NCBI RefSeq assembly: GCF_963664415.1
Contig: NZ_OY761445.1
Span: 2,382,501-2,446,500 of the forward strand
Source: an uncultured Desulfobacter sp.
GTDB lineage: Bacteria > Desulfobacterota > Desulfobacteria > Desulfobacterales > Desulfobacteraceae
Direction: 5' to 3'
DNA length: 64,000 bases
In this document: positions 26,298-34,462 of the stretch, piece by piece
Layout of the letters: each line of letters opens with the position of its first letter
Position numbering within the stretch: position 1 is the stretch's first letter
Notes under the pieces: model-generated
What the model was told of the DNA's origin: nothing
Databases searched by the model: none
What the model saw: the letters and a program-made list of their open reading frames with translations, nothing else
Translations under genes and position numbers: made by a program

Positions 26298-26686
26298 AAA
26301 TGCAACCGCTGAACTACTCTTTCCGGAAGGGACAGTACTTGAAAAAGATTGCCGTCAAATGCTAACAGATCCTTGTCAATCAAGGCATTCCTGGCAAGGA
26401 TGTAGTCTTCGACACAAATCCTGAGCAGAGTGCAGATTCTATCATAGCTGTAATAGGACAGTCCATTACGATCAGCCACGATGATCAGAAACAGATACAG
26501 CAGGAGTTGATGATGATCCAGGCTTTCCCAAAACCCGTTCCGCAGGAACCGGTGCTCGATAAAAGCAAAGCTTCCTGTAATTTTTCTGATGCGGTGTGAA
26601 TCTATAGGATTTTTTGCGATGGACGCACGAAAACGACGTCGAAGCTTTTGATTCGGATTTTGGGTTTTATTTTGTCCGGTCTCCAT
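26294..26686 (-). CDS. Winged-helix-like protein of a mobile-element gene pair
   Basis: 130 residues behind an excellent ribosome site (AAGGAGG, 7 bases before ATG). The N-terminus is basic (KLRRRFRASIAKN). The middle, LRNGFWESLDHHQLLLYLFLIIVADRNGLSYYSYDRICTLL by parts, looks like the winged helix found in replication initiators and in accessory proteins of some transposable elements. There is no catalytic triad. It follows the Cys-rich protein on the same strand, 47 bases apart. I infer it belongs to a transposon-like cassette; no transposase is seen. Confidence 0.55.
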   Translation of the reverse strand: METGQNKTQNPNQKLRRRFRASIAKNPIDSHRIRKITGSFAFIEHRFLRNGFWESLDHHQLLLYLFLIIVADRNGLSYYSYDRICTLLRICVEDYILARNALIDKDLLAFDGNLFQVLSLPERVVQRLHL

Positions 26687-26733
26687 GGCATTGCCTCCTT
26701 GGAATGATCGCTAAAGGCAATTTACCCTTTTTT

Positions 26734-27342
26734 TCAGGGAGGATCAGGCCCCGTTTGTTGTTGGAAACAGCTTTTTCCGCGATATTTTTTTTGAGGCCGG
26801 GGGCCAAACCCTAACGGCGGCGGCAGGATATCCAGATGTGAAGCGGCAAGTTCCCGGAGATGGGGTAAAACAAACTCAACCCCAAGTGCGGATCTCAACG
26901 ATGATAAGTTCACCTGGCTATTATTTGATAGTAACGGGAGGATGTCGATCAATAGAATTAAACTTGCACGAATCAGAAACAGTCTGTGCCTCATCCATCG
27001 CAGGATGCCAGGCAGGCCGATGTCCGGACGAATGTTCTCTGCTGCGGCCTCCTGGCTTTGCGCTGATTCGATCTGATTGATGACCGTTTCCACTTCAATC
27101 AACGTTCCGGGCAGGTGTGAGGACAGGCAGTCCGGCAACAACCCAAAGGTAGTCTTGCCATCCGAACAATACCACCGGGCAATATTTGCACCGTCGGGAA
27201 ATTTTCTGCTATAGGTCCCATGCCTGGCAAGTTTACACCCACCTTCCGGGTGTAATGGGCACCGCTCCAGTTCTGCATATTTCCATGCTTCCTGCTGTAT
27301 ATATTGTTCAATAGAAATGTTGGTGGCGAATCTGAATTGCAC
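26734..27342 (-). CDS. Zinc-ribbon-type mobile-element protein (DUF6431-like)
   Basis: 202 residues from a GTG at 27342 (AAGGTAAAGATC before it). The N-terminal CPLHPEGGC, RHGTYSRKFPDG, ARWYCSDGKTTFGLLPDC order is that of the short zinc-binding heads placed before IS-type transposases, where the DNA-binding part recognises element ends. The rest (IEVETVINQIESAQ..., LRWMRHRLFLIRASLILLIDILPLL) is helical, with no DDE or Tyr recombinase residues. It is the first gene of a three-frame minus-strand set. I assign it to a mobile element by this pattern; the family name is from memory. Confidence 0.5.
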   Translation of the reverse strand: MQFRFATNISIEQYIQQEAWKYAELERCPLHPEGGCKLARHGTYSRKFPDGANIARWYCSDGKTTFGLLPDCLSSHLPGTLIEVETVINQIESAQSQEAAAENIRPDIGLPGILRWMRHRLFLIRASLILLIDILPLLSNNSQVNLSSLRSALGVEFVLPHLRELAASHLDILPPPLGFGPRPQKKYRGKSCFQQQTGPDPP

Positions 27343-27366
27343 GATCTTTACCTTGCGTTAAAATTC

Positions 27367-27383
27367 AAAATGTGAAACATTTT
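27367..27383. promoter_or_regulatory. Palindrome between divergent genes
   Basis: AAAATGT and ACATTTT around a 3-base centre, located between the divergent starts at 27342 and 27388. A possible operator; too short to be sure. Confidence 0.3.
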
Positions 27384-27387
27384 TTCC

Positions 27388-27782
27388 ATGGCAAAGATCG
27401 GTCGCAATACACCATGCCCTTGCGGCAGCGGTAAGAAATATAAGAAGTGTTGTTTGGGACTCGACCTGTGCCTTATCCTGCTGGATTCACACCATTCTAT
27501 ACAGAATTGGATCTGCTTTCAAACAGTGTTGTGGATTTAATTGATGAAAATAAATTAGACGAAGCCGAAGCTGCATCCAAAAGGCTATTACGGGAATATC
27601 CTGATCAGGTTGACGGTTTTGAACGTTTGGGCCAAGTCCATGAGGCTCGTGGAAAGTGGTCGGAAGCCGCAAGTAATTATCAAAAGGCCGCTGATTTCGC
27701 ACGAACAATGCCAGGGTTTGCTCCAGAGACCATTGAATACTATTTGTCAAAAGCGAAAAAAATGAGAGAAGAAAAAAAGTAA
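27388..27782 (+). pseudogene. SEC-C motif/TPR protein with a one-base frameshift
   Basis: From the ATG at 27388 the frame gives [24 protein letters not shown], a complete SEC-C zinc motif ([13 protein letters not shown]), then goes off frame at GGG near 27456-27459. The -1 frame continues sensibly as [18 protein letters not shown] and ends in a tetratricopeptide-like part (NKLDEAEAASKRLLREYP, GKWSEAASNYQKAADFA). Adding one base in the G run restores about 130 residues. Either a real mutation or a homopolymer sequencing error. The intact protein would be a small zinc/protein-binding adaptor of unknown role. Confidence 0.75.
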
Positions 27783-28123
27783 AAGAACTAAATCCAAAGA
27801 AAAAAACTCATTATAAAATTCTCATAGAAGAAAAACACGCTACATAAATACCATTATTGTGGGGTTTTTATTTCCTTCATTTAATTAGGATTATTGCTTT
27901 TTTATTTTTGCTTATGTAATGTTAATAAGATCCGCAGGGAAAATGAGGCCCGATGGTATCTTGCTATTAATCCTCGGTGAAATAACCTGACCTTAAAGAT
28001 ACGATCTGTATCGTTAAGCTTTTGATTTTTTATGAATAATGCAAGTGATCATGTCCTTATTGTAGTCGAAAAATGGATTTCATAGAGTTCGTCTAAAATT
28101 TCTCAGCTTCATAATCAAAGAAT
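27783..28123. other. Intergenic before the large hybrid kinase
   Basis: AT-rich, about 340 bases, no gene with a ribosome site and no clear repeat. It presumably holds the kinase promoter. Confidence 0.45.
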
Positions 28124-31100
28124 ATGGGTGTTCAGCTTATGGTAAGTGGAAAAGTGAATAAGAAGAATATTGGCATCCAAAAATTTCTAATCAAAAACAT
28201 TGTGATCATTGTCTCTGTATTATTTGGTCTATTACTTTTAGTTTGGGGTGTGAATAAATTTTATGTTTTCTCTTCTGAATCCAAATTGTTGAAAGAGAAG
28301 TATGAAGATGAACAAAAAAAGATGCTTAAAAAAGAGGTCAACAATGTAGTCAATTATATCGATTACATGAAAGACCACACCGAAATACGGCTGAAATCTG
28401 AACTGAATAATCGTGTAAACGAAGCCATCGATATTGCGAGAAATATATATCAGGAGAACATTGATTCAAAGCCCCTATCTGAGATCGAAAAAATGGTCAA
28501 AGATGCCTTAAGACCGATACGATTTTTTGAAGGTAGGGGATATTTTTTTGCATTCTCAATGGACGGAATCGAAACGCTTTTTGCCGACAAACCTGAAATG
28601 GAAGGGGAGAATATGCTTCCAGTCCAAGGGGCTAAAGGAGAATTTGTCGTTAGAGACATGATCGACCTCGTTAAAAAACAAGGCGAAGGATTCTACCAAT
28701 ACACTTGGACAAAGCCATCCCAAAGGGATGTGGGGTTTTTAAAAATTGCGTATGTTAAATATTTCAAACCGTTCGATTGGGTTTTTGGAACAGGTGAATA
28801 TATAGATAATTTTACCAATCAAATTCAAAACATGGTTCTGGAAAGGATCGTAAACCTTAGATTCAGAGATGAAGGGTATTTTTTTGGTAGCACAGAAGGC
28901 GGATATCCATTATTCACGAATGGGGTAATAACCAAAGGGACCGATCATATATGGGAAATGACCGATCCCAACGGCGTAAAAGTCATTCAAGAACAACAAA
29001 GCGTCTCGAAGCAACCTGATGGGGGCTTTGTTCGATATTCCTGGTCCAAGCTGGGATCTTCAACTCCAGTGCCCAAAATTTCTTACGTTCGTGAAATACC
29101 TGGATGGGGGTGGACAATCGGGGCTGGGGTCTATCTTGATACGGTTGAAAAAACAATTACAAAATCTAAAGACACATTGAAAAGGCAACTAATCAAGAAA
29201 AGCATAGCCGGCATTTGTGTGCTCATCGGTTTTATTGTGCTGATATGGTTTTTGGCTAAACGCGTAACGGATAAAATCCATGAAACCATCGAAACATTTG
29301 AAAAGTCATTTAGAAATGCGGCCACGGATTTTGTCACAATACCGACTGATGATATGCAGTTTTCAGAATTGTCCCGCATTGCCAAATCAGCGAACAAAAT
29401 GATTGCTGTGCAGAAAAAGACTGAAAAATCCTTGCGCGAGAGCGAGAAAATGCACCGGGCGCTGGTTGAGGGTATGCCTGACATCGTGATGCGCTTCGAC
29501 CGGAAGGGACGGCATCTGTTCGTCTCCGACAATGTACGCGAAACGATGGACATAGAACCGGAGCATTTCATCGACAAAACCCACGCCGAGCTGGGATTTC
29601 CCGAGGAGACGTGCCGGTTCTGGGAGGAATCCATCCGTAGGGTGTTCGACAGCGGCGCGCCCTTCGAGACCGAATTCACGTTCGAGGGCAAGGCCGGCCC
29701 CGTCATCTTCGATTGGCGGCTCATTCCTGAACGGGACGGCCAAGGCGAGGTGTCTTCCGTGCTCTCGATCAATCGAGACATCACCTCCCACCGCAAGGCC
29801 GAACAGGATTACCAGACCCTCTTCCGCGAGATGTTGGACGGTTTTGCCCTGCATGAAATCATCCTTGATCCGGATGGAATACCAGTGGATTATCGTTTCC
29901 TGGCCATCAACCCGTCATTCGAACGTATGACCGGCCTGAGGGCCCAGGACATCGTGGGCCGCACCGTCCTGGAAGTCCTGCCCGGCACCGAGCGGCACTG
30001 GATCGAAACATACGGTAATGTGGCGCTCACCGGCGACCCGGCCCACTTCGAGAATTACAGCACCGAACTTAGAAAGCATTTCGATGTGACCGCCTTTCGT
30101 CCTGTTGAAGGGCAGTTTGCATGCATTTTTCAGGATATCACCGAGCGGATTAAGGCCGAAGCCGAACGGGAAAGACTCCAGGCCCAACTCACCCAGGTCC
30201 AGAAAATGGAATCCATTGGAAATCTTGCCGGCGGAATTGCCCATGATTTTAACAACATCCTCTTTCCCATTATTGGAATGTCCGAGTTGCTACTTGAAGA
30301 TCTGCCTCCAGGAAGCGGTGAAAGAGAGAATGCCGAAGAAATTTTAAAAGCAGGTAAAAGAGGTAGTGATCTTGTTAAACAGATTCTCACCTTCAGTCGT
30401 CGATCTGAACATAAAATGATGCCAACCCGAATTCATAATATTTTAAAGGAAGTAATAACCCTGTCACGCTCCTCGATTCCGAGCGATATTGAAATCAAGC
30501 AGGAAATCCAGCAAGACTGCGGGATGGTAATGGCGGACCCATCCCAGATTCATCAAATAGGTATGAATATTATTACCAATGCCTATCATGCTGTAGAAGA
30601 AACGGGTGGTACAATTTTTGTCAAATTAAAACAAACCGTTCTAAATGTCACAGAATCTGTTCAAAATAATCTTTGTCCAGGTGTTTACGCAATTCTATCA
30701 ATTTCAGACACGGGTCATGGAATGTCAGGAGAACTCATCGGCAAAATATTTGACCCGTATTTTACGACAAAGAAACAGGGAAAGGGAACCGGACTCGGAC
30801 TTGCAGTGGTTCACGGCATTGTGAATGAACATGGTGGCGCCATCAAGGTTCAAAGTGAAATAGGTAAAGGGACAGATTTTCATATATATTTGCCTTTAAT
30901 GGAAAAAACAGTTGGCCCTAAAATCGATGAGCTAACAGCTGTTGATTTAGTTGGTAATGAACGTATTTTGCTGGTAGACGACGAAGAAGCAATTGCGAAG
31001 GTTGAAAAGCAAATGCTTGAACGCCTTGGTTACCAAGTCATTATAAGAAACAGTAGTCCGGATGCACTGCAAACATTGAGATCCAACGTAGACTCTTTTG

Positions 31101-31333
31101 ATTTGGTGATCACTGATATGACCATGCCGAATATGACCGGTGACAAATTAGCTAAAGAAATGATTGCACTCCGACCAGACTTACCCATCATAATATGTAC
31201 AGGGTTTAGCGAGCGTATCAATCAGGAGAAGGCCGAAGCTTTTGGAATCAAGGGTTTTCTTATGAAGCCTGTTGTAAAATCTGAGCTGGCTCAAATGGTG
31301 AGAAAAGTGCTGGATGAATCTCAAAAATCCTGA
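28124..31333 (+). CDS. Hybrid sensor histidine kinase: Cache-PAS-PAS-HK-REC
   Basis: 1069 residues. A membrane helix (about 25-45) and a second near 350-370 flank two single-Cache-like sensor repeats, each with the GYFF/WGWTIGAGVYLD pattern. Then come a linker, two PAS domains (about 440-560 and 565-680), HisKA with H707 in GGIAHDFNNIL, HATPase (GTGLGLAVVHGIV) and a receiver with D998 in VITDMTMPNMTG. Complex phosphorelay output is likely, but no phosphotransfer protein is adjacent. The PAS segment at about 29430-30170 is visibly richer in G and C than the rest, as if inserted by recombination. The start may be at this ATG or six codons on. Confidence 0.92.
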   Translation: MGVQLMVSGKVNKKNIGIQKFLIKNIVIIVSVLFGLLLLVWGVNKFYVFSSESKLLKEKYEDEQKKMLKKEVNNVVNYIDYMKDHTEIRLKSELNNRVNEAIDIARNIYQENIDSKPLSEIEKMVKDALRPIRFFEGRGYFFAFSMDGIETLFADKPEMEGENMLPVQGAKGEFVVRDMIDLVKKQGEGFYQYTWTKPSQRDVGFLKIAYVKYFKPFDWVFGTGEYIDNFTNQIQNMVLERIVNLRFRDEGYFFGSTEGGYPLFTNGVITKGTDHIWEMTDPNGVKVIQEQQSVSKQPDGGFVRYSWSKLGSSTPVPKISYVREIPGWGWTIGAGVYLDTVEKTITKSKDTLKRQLIKKSIAGICVLIGFIVLIWFLAKRVTDKIHETIETFEKSFRNAATDFVTIPTDDMQFSELSRIAKSANKMIAVQKKTEKSLRESEKMHRALVEGMPDIVMRFDRKGRHLFVSDNVRETMDIEPEHFIDKTHAELGFPEETCRFWEESIRRVFDSGAPFETEFTFEGKAGPVIFDWRLIPERDGQGEVSSVLSINRDITSHRKAEQDYQTLFREMLDGFALHEIILDPDGIPVDYRFLAINPSFERMTGLRAQDIVGRTVLEVLPGTERHWIETYGNVALTGDPAHFENYSTELRKHFDVTAFRPVEGQFACIFQDITERIKAEAERERLQAQLTQVQKMESIGNLAGGIAHDFNNILFPIIGMSELLLEDLPPGSGERENAEEILKAGKRGSDLVKQILTFSRRSEHKMMPTRIHNILKEVITLSRSSIPSDIEIKQEIQQDCGMVMADPSQIHQIGMNIITNAYHAVEETGGTIFVKLKQTVLNVTESVQNNLCPGVYAILSISDTGHGMSGELIGKIFDPYFTTKKQGKGTGLGLAVVHGIVNEHGGAIKVQSEIGKGTDFHIYLPLMEKTVGPKIDELTAVDLVGNERILLVDDEEAIAKVEKQMLERLGYQVIIRNSSPDALQTLRSNVDSFDLVITDMTMPNMTGDKLAKEMIALRPDLPIIICTGFSERINQEKAEAFGIKGFLMKPVVKSELAQMVRKVLDESQKS

Positions 31334-31418
31334 CAAATAGAGTAATTGAAAGGTGTTCAATCTGTCTATAATTGTGACCAAAAGCCTTTATTAAAAAGAG
31401 TATTGACTACTTCTTTTA

Positions 31419-31660
31419 TTGATGATGTCCGATTCAAATCTTATGAAGGGAGCGATTTGCCCGAGAGGTGCCGCAGGGACAGCGCTTCTCAACGACGGAG
31501 AACGGCCTCAGACGCCCCTGATCCGTACAGGTGAACGCGGGGAAGGAAAATGGCGCAACGCAACCTGGGACGAGGCACTGGACTATGTAGCAGACAAACT
31601 CAAACAGATTAAAGCCGAATACGGGGCCCGGGCCATCTCATTGTCTGACAGTGGCGGCAA
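31419..31660 (+). pseudogene. Fragment of a molybdopterin oxidoreductase
   Basis: Reads LMKGAICPRGAAGTALLND, then a stretch with LIRTGERGEGKWRNATWDEALDYVADKLKQI by parts, which is the region just after the Fe-S head in formate dehydrogenase/polysulfide-reductase-like enzymes. The first three cysteines of the head are lost upstream and everything past about 80 residues is lost downstream. The frame then runs into unrelated sequence. It is a leftover joined to the next gene. Confidence 0.75.
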
Positions 31661-32373
31661 AAAATGGGGACACGGTCTTAAGCACGGCTCGGAAACAAGG
31701 AATTCCCATCCCCCACCTATGCTTTCACCCGGCACTCAAGCCCTCTGGTGCCTGCCGGCTGTGCGGTGTGGAAACAGGCCGGGCTGCAGAAAAAAAGATC
31801 ATGCTTTCCTGCATTCTCAAGGTAAAACCCGGACTTGAAATCAGAACCGAATCGGATATGGTGACAGCCCATAGACAGGCGGCCTTTGACAAACTCCTGT
31901 CCATGGCACCGGACTCGGTACGTATCCGGGAACTGGCTGAACAATTCAATATGACGGTCCCGCCAAAGCCCGATGGGTGCATCCGCTGCAGGCTGTGCGT
32001 GCGGGTCTGCAATGACATAATAGGTGCAAGGGCCATTGCCATGGTGAAAACCCAAAACCGCCGCCAGGTGGGTCCGGGTGACGGAGACTGTATCGGCTGC
32101 GGAACCTGTGCCAATCTATGCCCCACCCAATTTATCACAGTGCAGGACCAGGACAATATCAGAACCGTTTTCACAGGGGACCAAATTTTAAGCTGCCTAC
32201 CCCTTGAGCAGTGCGAGGCCTGCGGCACTCAGTATGCAACAGCGCCGTTTCTGAGCCATGTAGAGAACAGCATAAAAAACCTCGTTCATGTCGGACAAGG
32301 GCATAAATTCTGCCCGGAATGTACCCGGGTAATGTCCAGTCGGACGCATACAAATGAGCACTTTAATGAATAA
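31651..32373 (+). CDS. 2Fe-2S/2x4Fe-4S protein (NuoG/HndD N-terminal type), 5' end replaced
   Basis: 240 residues from a GTG with no ribosome site. It starts inside the usual fold (AAKNGDTVLSTARKQGIPIPHLC), so about 10-15 N-terminal residues are missing, replaced by the molybdoenzyme fragment. The 2Fe-2S cysteines are kept (LCFHP, SGACRLCGVE, LSC). Next are two ferredoxin motifs (CIRCRLCVRVCND; CIGCGTCANLCPT) and a C-terminal zinc-type CEACGT/CPEC pair. Such proteins feed electrons into hydrogenases, formate dehydrogenases or heterodisulfide-type complexes. With no partner next to it and a broken start, it may be inactive. Confidence 0.6.
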   Translation: MAAKNGDTVLSTARKQGIPIPHLCFHPALKPSGACRLCGVETGRAAEKKIMLSCILKVKPGLEIRTESDMVTAHRQAAFDKLLSMAPDSVRIRELAEQFNMTVPPKPDGCIRCRLCVRVCNDIIGARAIAMVKTQNRRQVGPGDGDCIGCGTCANLCPTQFITVQDQDNIRTVFTGDQILSCLPLEQCEACGTQYATAPFLSHVENSIKNLVHVGQGHKFCPECTRVMSSRTHTNEHFNE

Positions 32374-32477
32374 ACCATTGTGCCGAGGTAAACGTATCAA
32401 AAGACTTTCCCATTGAAACCAAAATAGTTGGTTCCTATAATAGTGTCTGAAAAAAACCTTATTGAGGGAACAAAACG

Positions 32478-32957
32478 GTGAAACACCTTAACAACAAAGT
32501 ACTGATAATTACAGCATACCTTCTCTCGGCATCCCCCGGAAATTTGTATGCCTTGCAGTATCACACAGGTTCCGAGGGGATCATTACCCACCAGATCGGA
32601 CACCTTTTCTTTTTGTTCTCAATGGTTGTGCTCATGTTCATGATCAGCGGCAAGGGACTTGCCATACACAAAGGATGGCGACTGATCCAGATGTCTGCTT
32701 TTTTTTTCATTCTATGGAATGGCTGTGCCATTGCGGCCCATTTCCTGGACAACCAGATCTATGCAGTAAGTGTAGATCGAATCGCCAATGGGTACGCCAA
32801 AATCCAGACCCAGAACAATTCAGATCTTCTGGGTTGGATATATTACGCCCTTAAACTGGACCATTTGTTGTGCGTGCCGGCCATGTTTTTAATGTATAAA
32901 GGACTTTCCTTCCTGGTAAACGAACAAAAAGCGGAACAAGGACAAGACATCCAATGA
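32478..32957 (+). CDS. Membrane protein upstream of a histidine kinase
   Basis: 159 residues from a GTG at 32478 (GAGGGAACAAAACG before it). A signal-like first helix (residues 7-25) is followed by three more membrane helices (about 42-60, 69-88 and 120-145), with conserved-looking His residues (THQIGH, AAHFLDN, LDHLL). It overlaps the kinase gene by ATGA. I do not recognise a named family; the layout (small His-bearing membrane protein, then kinase and NtrC) suggests a sensor subunit that could bind a metal, heme or quinone. This role is inference only. Confidence 0.65.
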   Translation: MKHLNNKVLIITAYLLSASPGNLYALQYHTGSEGIITHQIGHLFFLFSMVVLMFMISGKGLAIHKGWRLIQMSAFFFILWNGCAIAAHFLDNQIYAVSVDRIANGYAKIQTQNNSDLLGWIYYALKLDHLLCVPAMFLMYKGLSFLVNEQKAEQGQDIQ

Positions 32958-34462
32958 TTGCCCCCTATCTGCCAATGGTGGTGATAGATATCATTGGCTC
33001 ATTTGCCATGGTGGTACTCTCCCTTCTATGCTGCTACAAGGCCAGAATTTTAAGGGAAACAGACCAGGACAACGCACTGTTTCTTTATCTTGTCTGGATC
33101 TCCACAGGATTTATGATCTTTGGCGTATCACGATCTGTTGGTCATATCCTGCGGCAATTTCTGATTTTAATTTCCCATACCGACACCTGGCACACGATTG
33201 CCAGCTTTTCCGGCAGCGTGAATACGGTATCTTTCATGCTGGTGAGCCTGATCACCCTGTTTTTCAACCAGAGCTGGAAGATAAACGAAAAAATACTGAC
33301 ATCCCGAAAAAAACTGGAAGCCGCCCATGGCCAACTTTTAAGCTTAAACCAGAACCTGGAGCAAAAGGTGATGGAACGTACGGAGATGCTCACAAGTTCC
33401 GAGCATAAGGCCCGGCGTATTTTTGAATACTCTTTGGACACCATTCTGGTTACCGACGCCAATTTTAAAATCCAGGAGCTCAATAATGCCGGCATCACCT
33501 TGACCGGATATAAAAAAGAACTGATGCTGGAACAGAATATGGGACTGATGGATTTTATCGCCCATGCCCAAGATTGGAATCACATATTAACTCAGTTGAG
33601 CACCAATGAATATGTCCTCAACGAAGAGTGCGATATTATAAACGCTGATAAAATGGAGATCCGGGTGATGATCACCGGCGGTGTCGATTACGGCGCCTTC
33701 GGATGCGCCAAAACCTTTCATTTCATCATCAAGGATATCAATGAAAAAAAACAGATGGAACAGCAGATCGCCCAGGCCGACAAATTAGCGGCATTAGGCG
33801 AACTGTCCGCAGGTGTGGCCCATGAAATCAACAACCCGTTGGGCATCATTCTTGGCTACACTCAGCTGATGCTCAAAGAAGAATCCGGCTTTGAAGAAGA
33901 TCTGAGAACCATTGAAAAGCATGTAAAAAACTGCAAGGAAGTTGTCAGCAACCTGCTCTCCTTTTCCAGGAAAGGCTCCGGGGAAATGGAACATGTGGAT
34001 ATCCACAACATGCTGGACGGGGTGGTCAATTTTTTAGGAAGCCATTCCGATTTCAGAAAAGTGAAAATTCAACTCAGCCTGTGGGTAAATGGATCCCTCT
34101 GGGTGAAAGGCAATGCCCAGGAACTGACCCAGGTGGTTTTAAACTTGATGATAAACGCGTGTCACGCCATTAAAGACAATCCTGACGGTTTTATTGAACT
34201 TGTCACCCAAAAGGAGAATACCCATATACTCATTCATGTCAAGGATAACGGCACCGGCATTGCCAAACAGCATAAGCCCAAAATTTTCGATCCCTTTTTC
34301 ACCACCAAACCCGTGGGCCAGGGCACAGGATTGGGCCTTTCGGTGGGATACGGCATTATCCGTCACCACCAGGGGGAGATCATGGCCGCCAACCGCAAAA
34401 GCCGAGGGGCAAAATTTACCATCCGCCTGCCCCTTATTAACCCCAACAGCGATGAGGAATAA
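32954..34462 (+). CDS. Membrane PAS histidine kinase (NtrB-like)
   Basis: 502 residues, coupled to the upstream membrane protein by ATGA. Three to four membrane helices fill the first 110 residues, followed by a coiled coil (about 115-150) and a PAS domain (about 155-275). HisKA has H290 in GVAHEINNPLG, then an N box (LNLMINACHAI), DNGTGI and GQGTGLGLSVGYGII. All catalytic boxes are intact. The next gene starts directly after its stop and encodes a sigma-54 activator, its likely partner. Confidence 0.93.
   Translation: MIAPYLPMVVIDIIGSFAMVVLSLLCCYKARILRETDQDNALFLYLVWISTGFMIFGVSRSVGHILRQFLILISHTDTWHTIASFSGSVNTVSFMLVSLITLFFNQSWKINEKILTSRKKLEAAHGQLLSLNQNLEQKVMERTEMLTSSEHKARRIFEYSLDTILVTDANFKIQELNNAGITLTGYKKELMLEQNMGLMDFIAHAQDWNHILTQLSTNEYVLNEECDIINADKMEIRVMITGGVDYGAFGCAKTFHFIIKDINEKKQMEQQIAQADKLAALGELSAGVAHEINNPLGIILGYTQLMLKEESGFEEDLRTIEKHVKNCKEVVSNLLSFSRKGSGEMEHVDIHNMLDGVVNFLGSHSDFRKVKIQLSLWVNGSLWVKGNAQELTQVVLNLMINACHAIKDNPDGFIELVTQKENTHILIHVKDNGTGIAKQHKPKIFDPFFTTKPVGQGTGLGLSVGYGIIRHHQGEIMAANRKSRGAKFTIRLPLINPNSDEE

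Noticed and set aside
31660..31838. Tail of the molybdoenzyme fragment frame after the junction
   Set aside because: It is out of frame with the iron-sulfur gene and does not resemble any protein.
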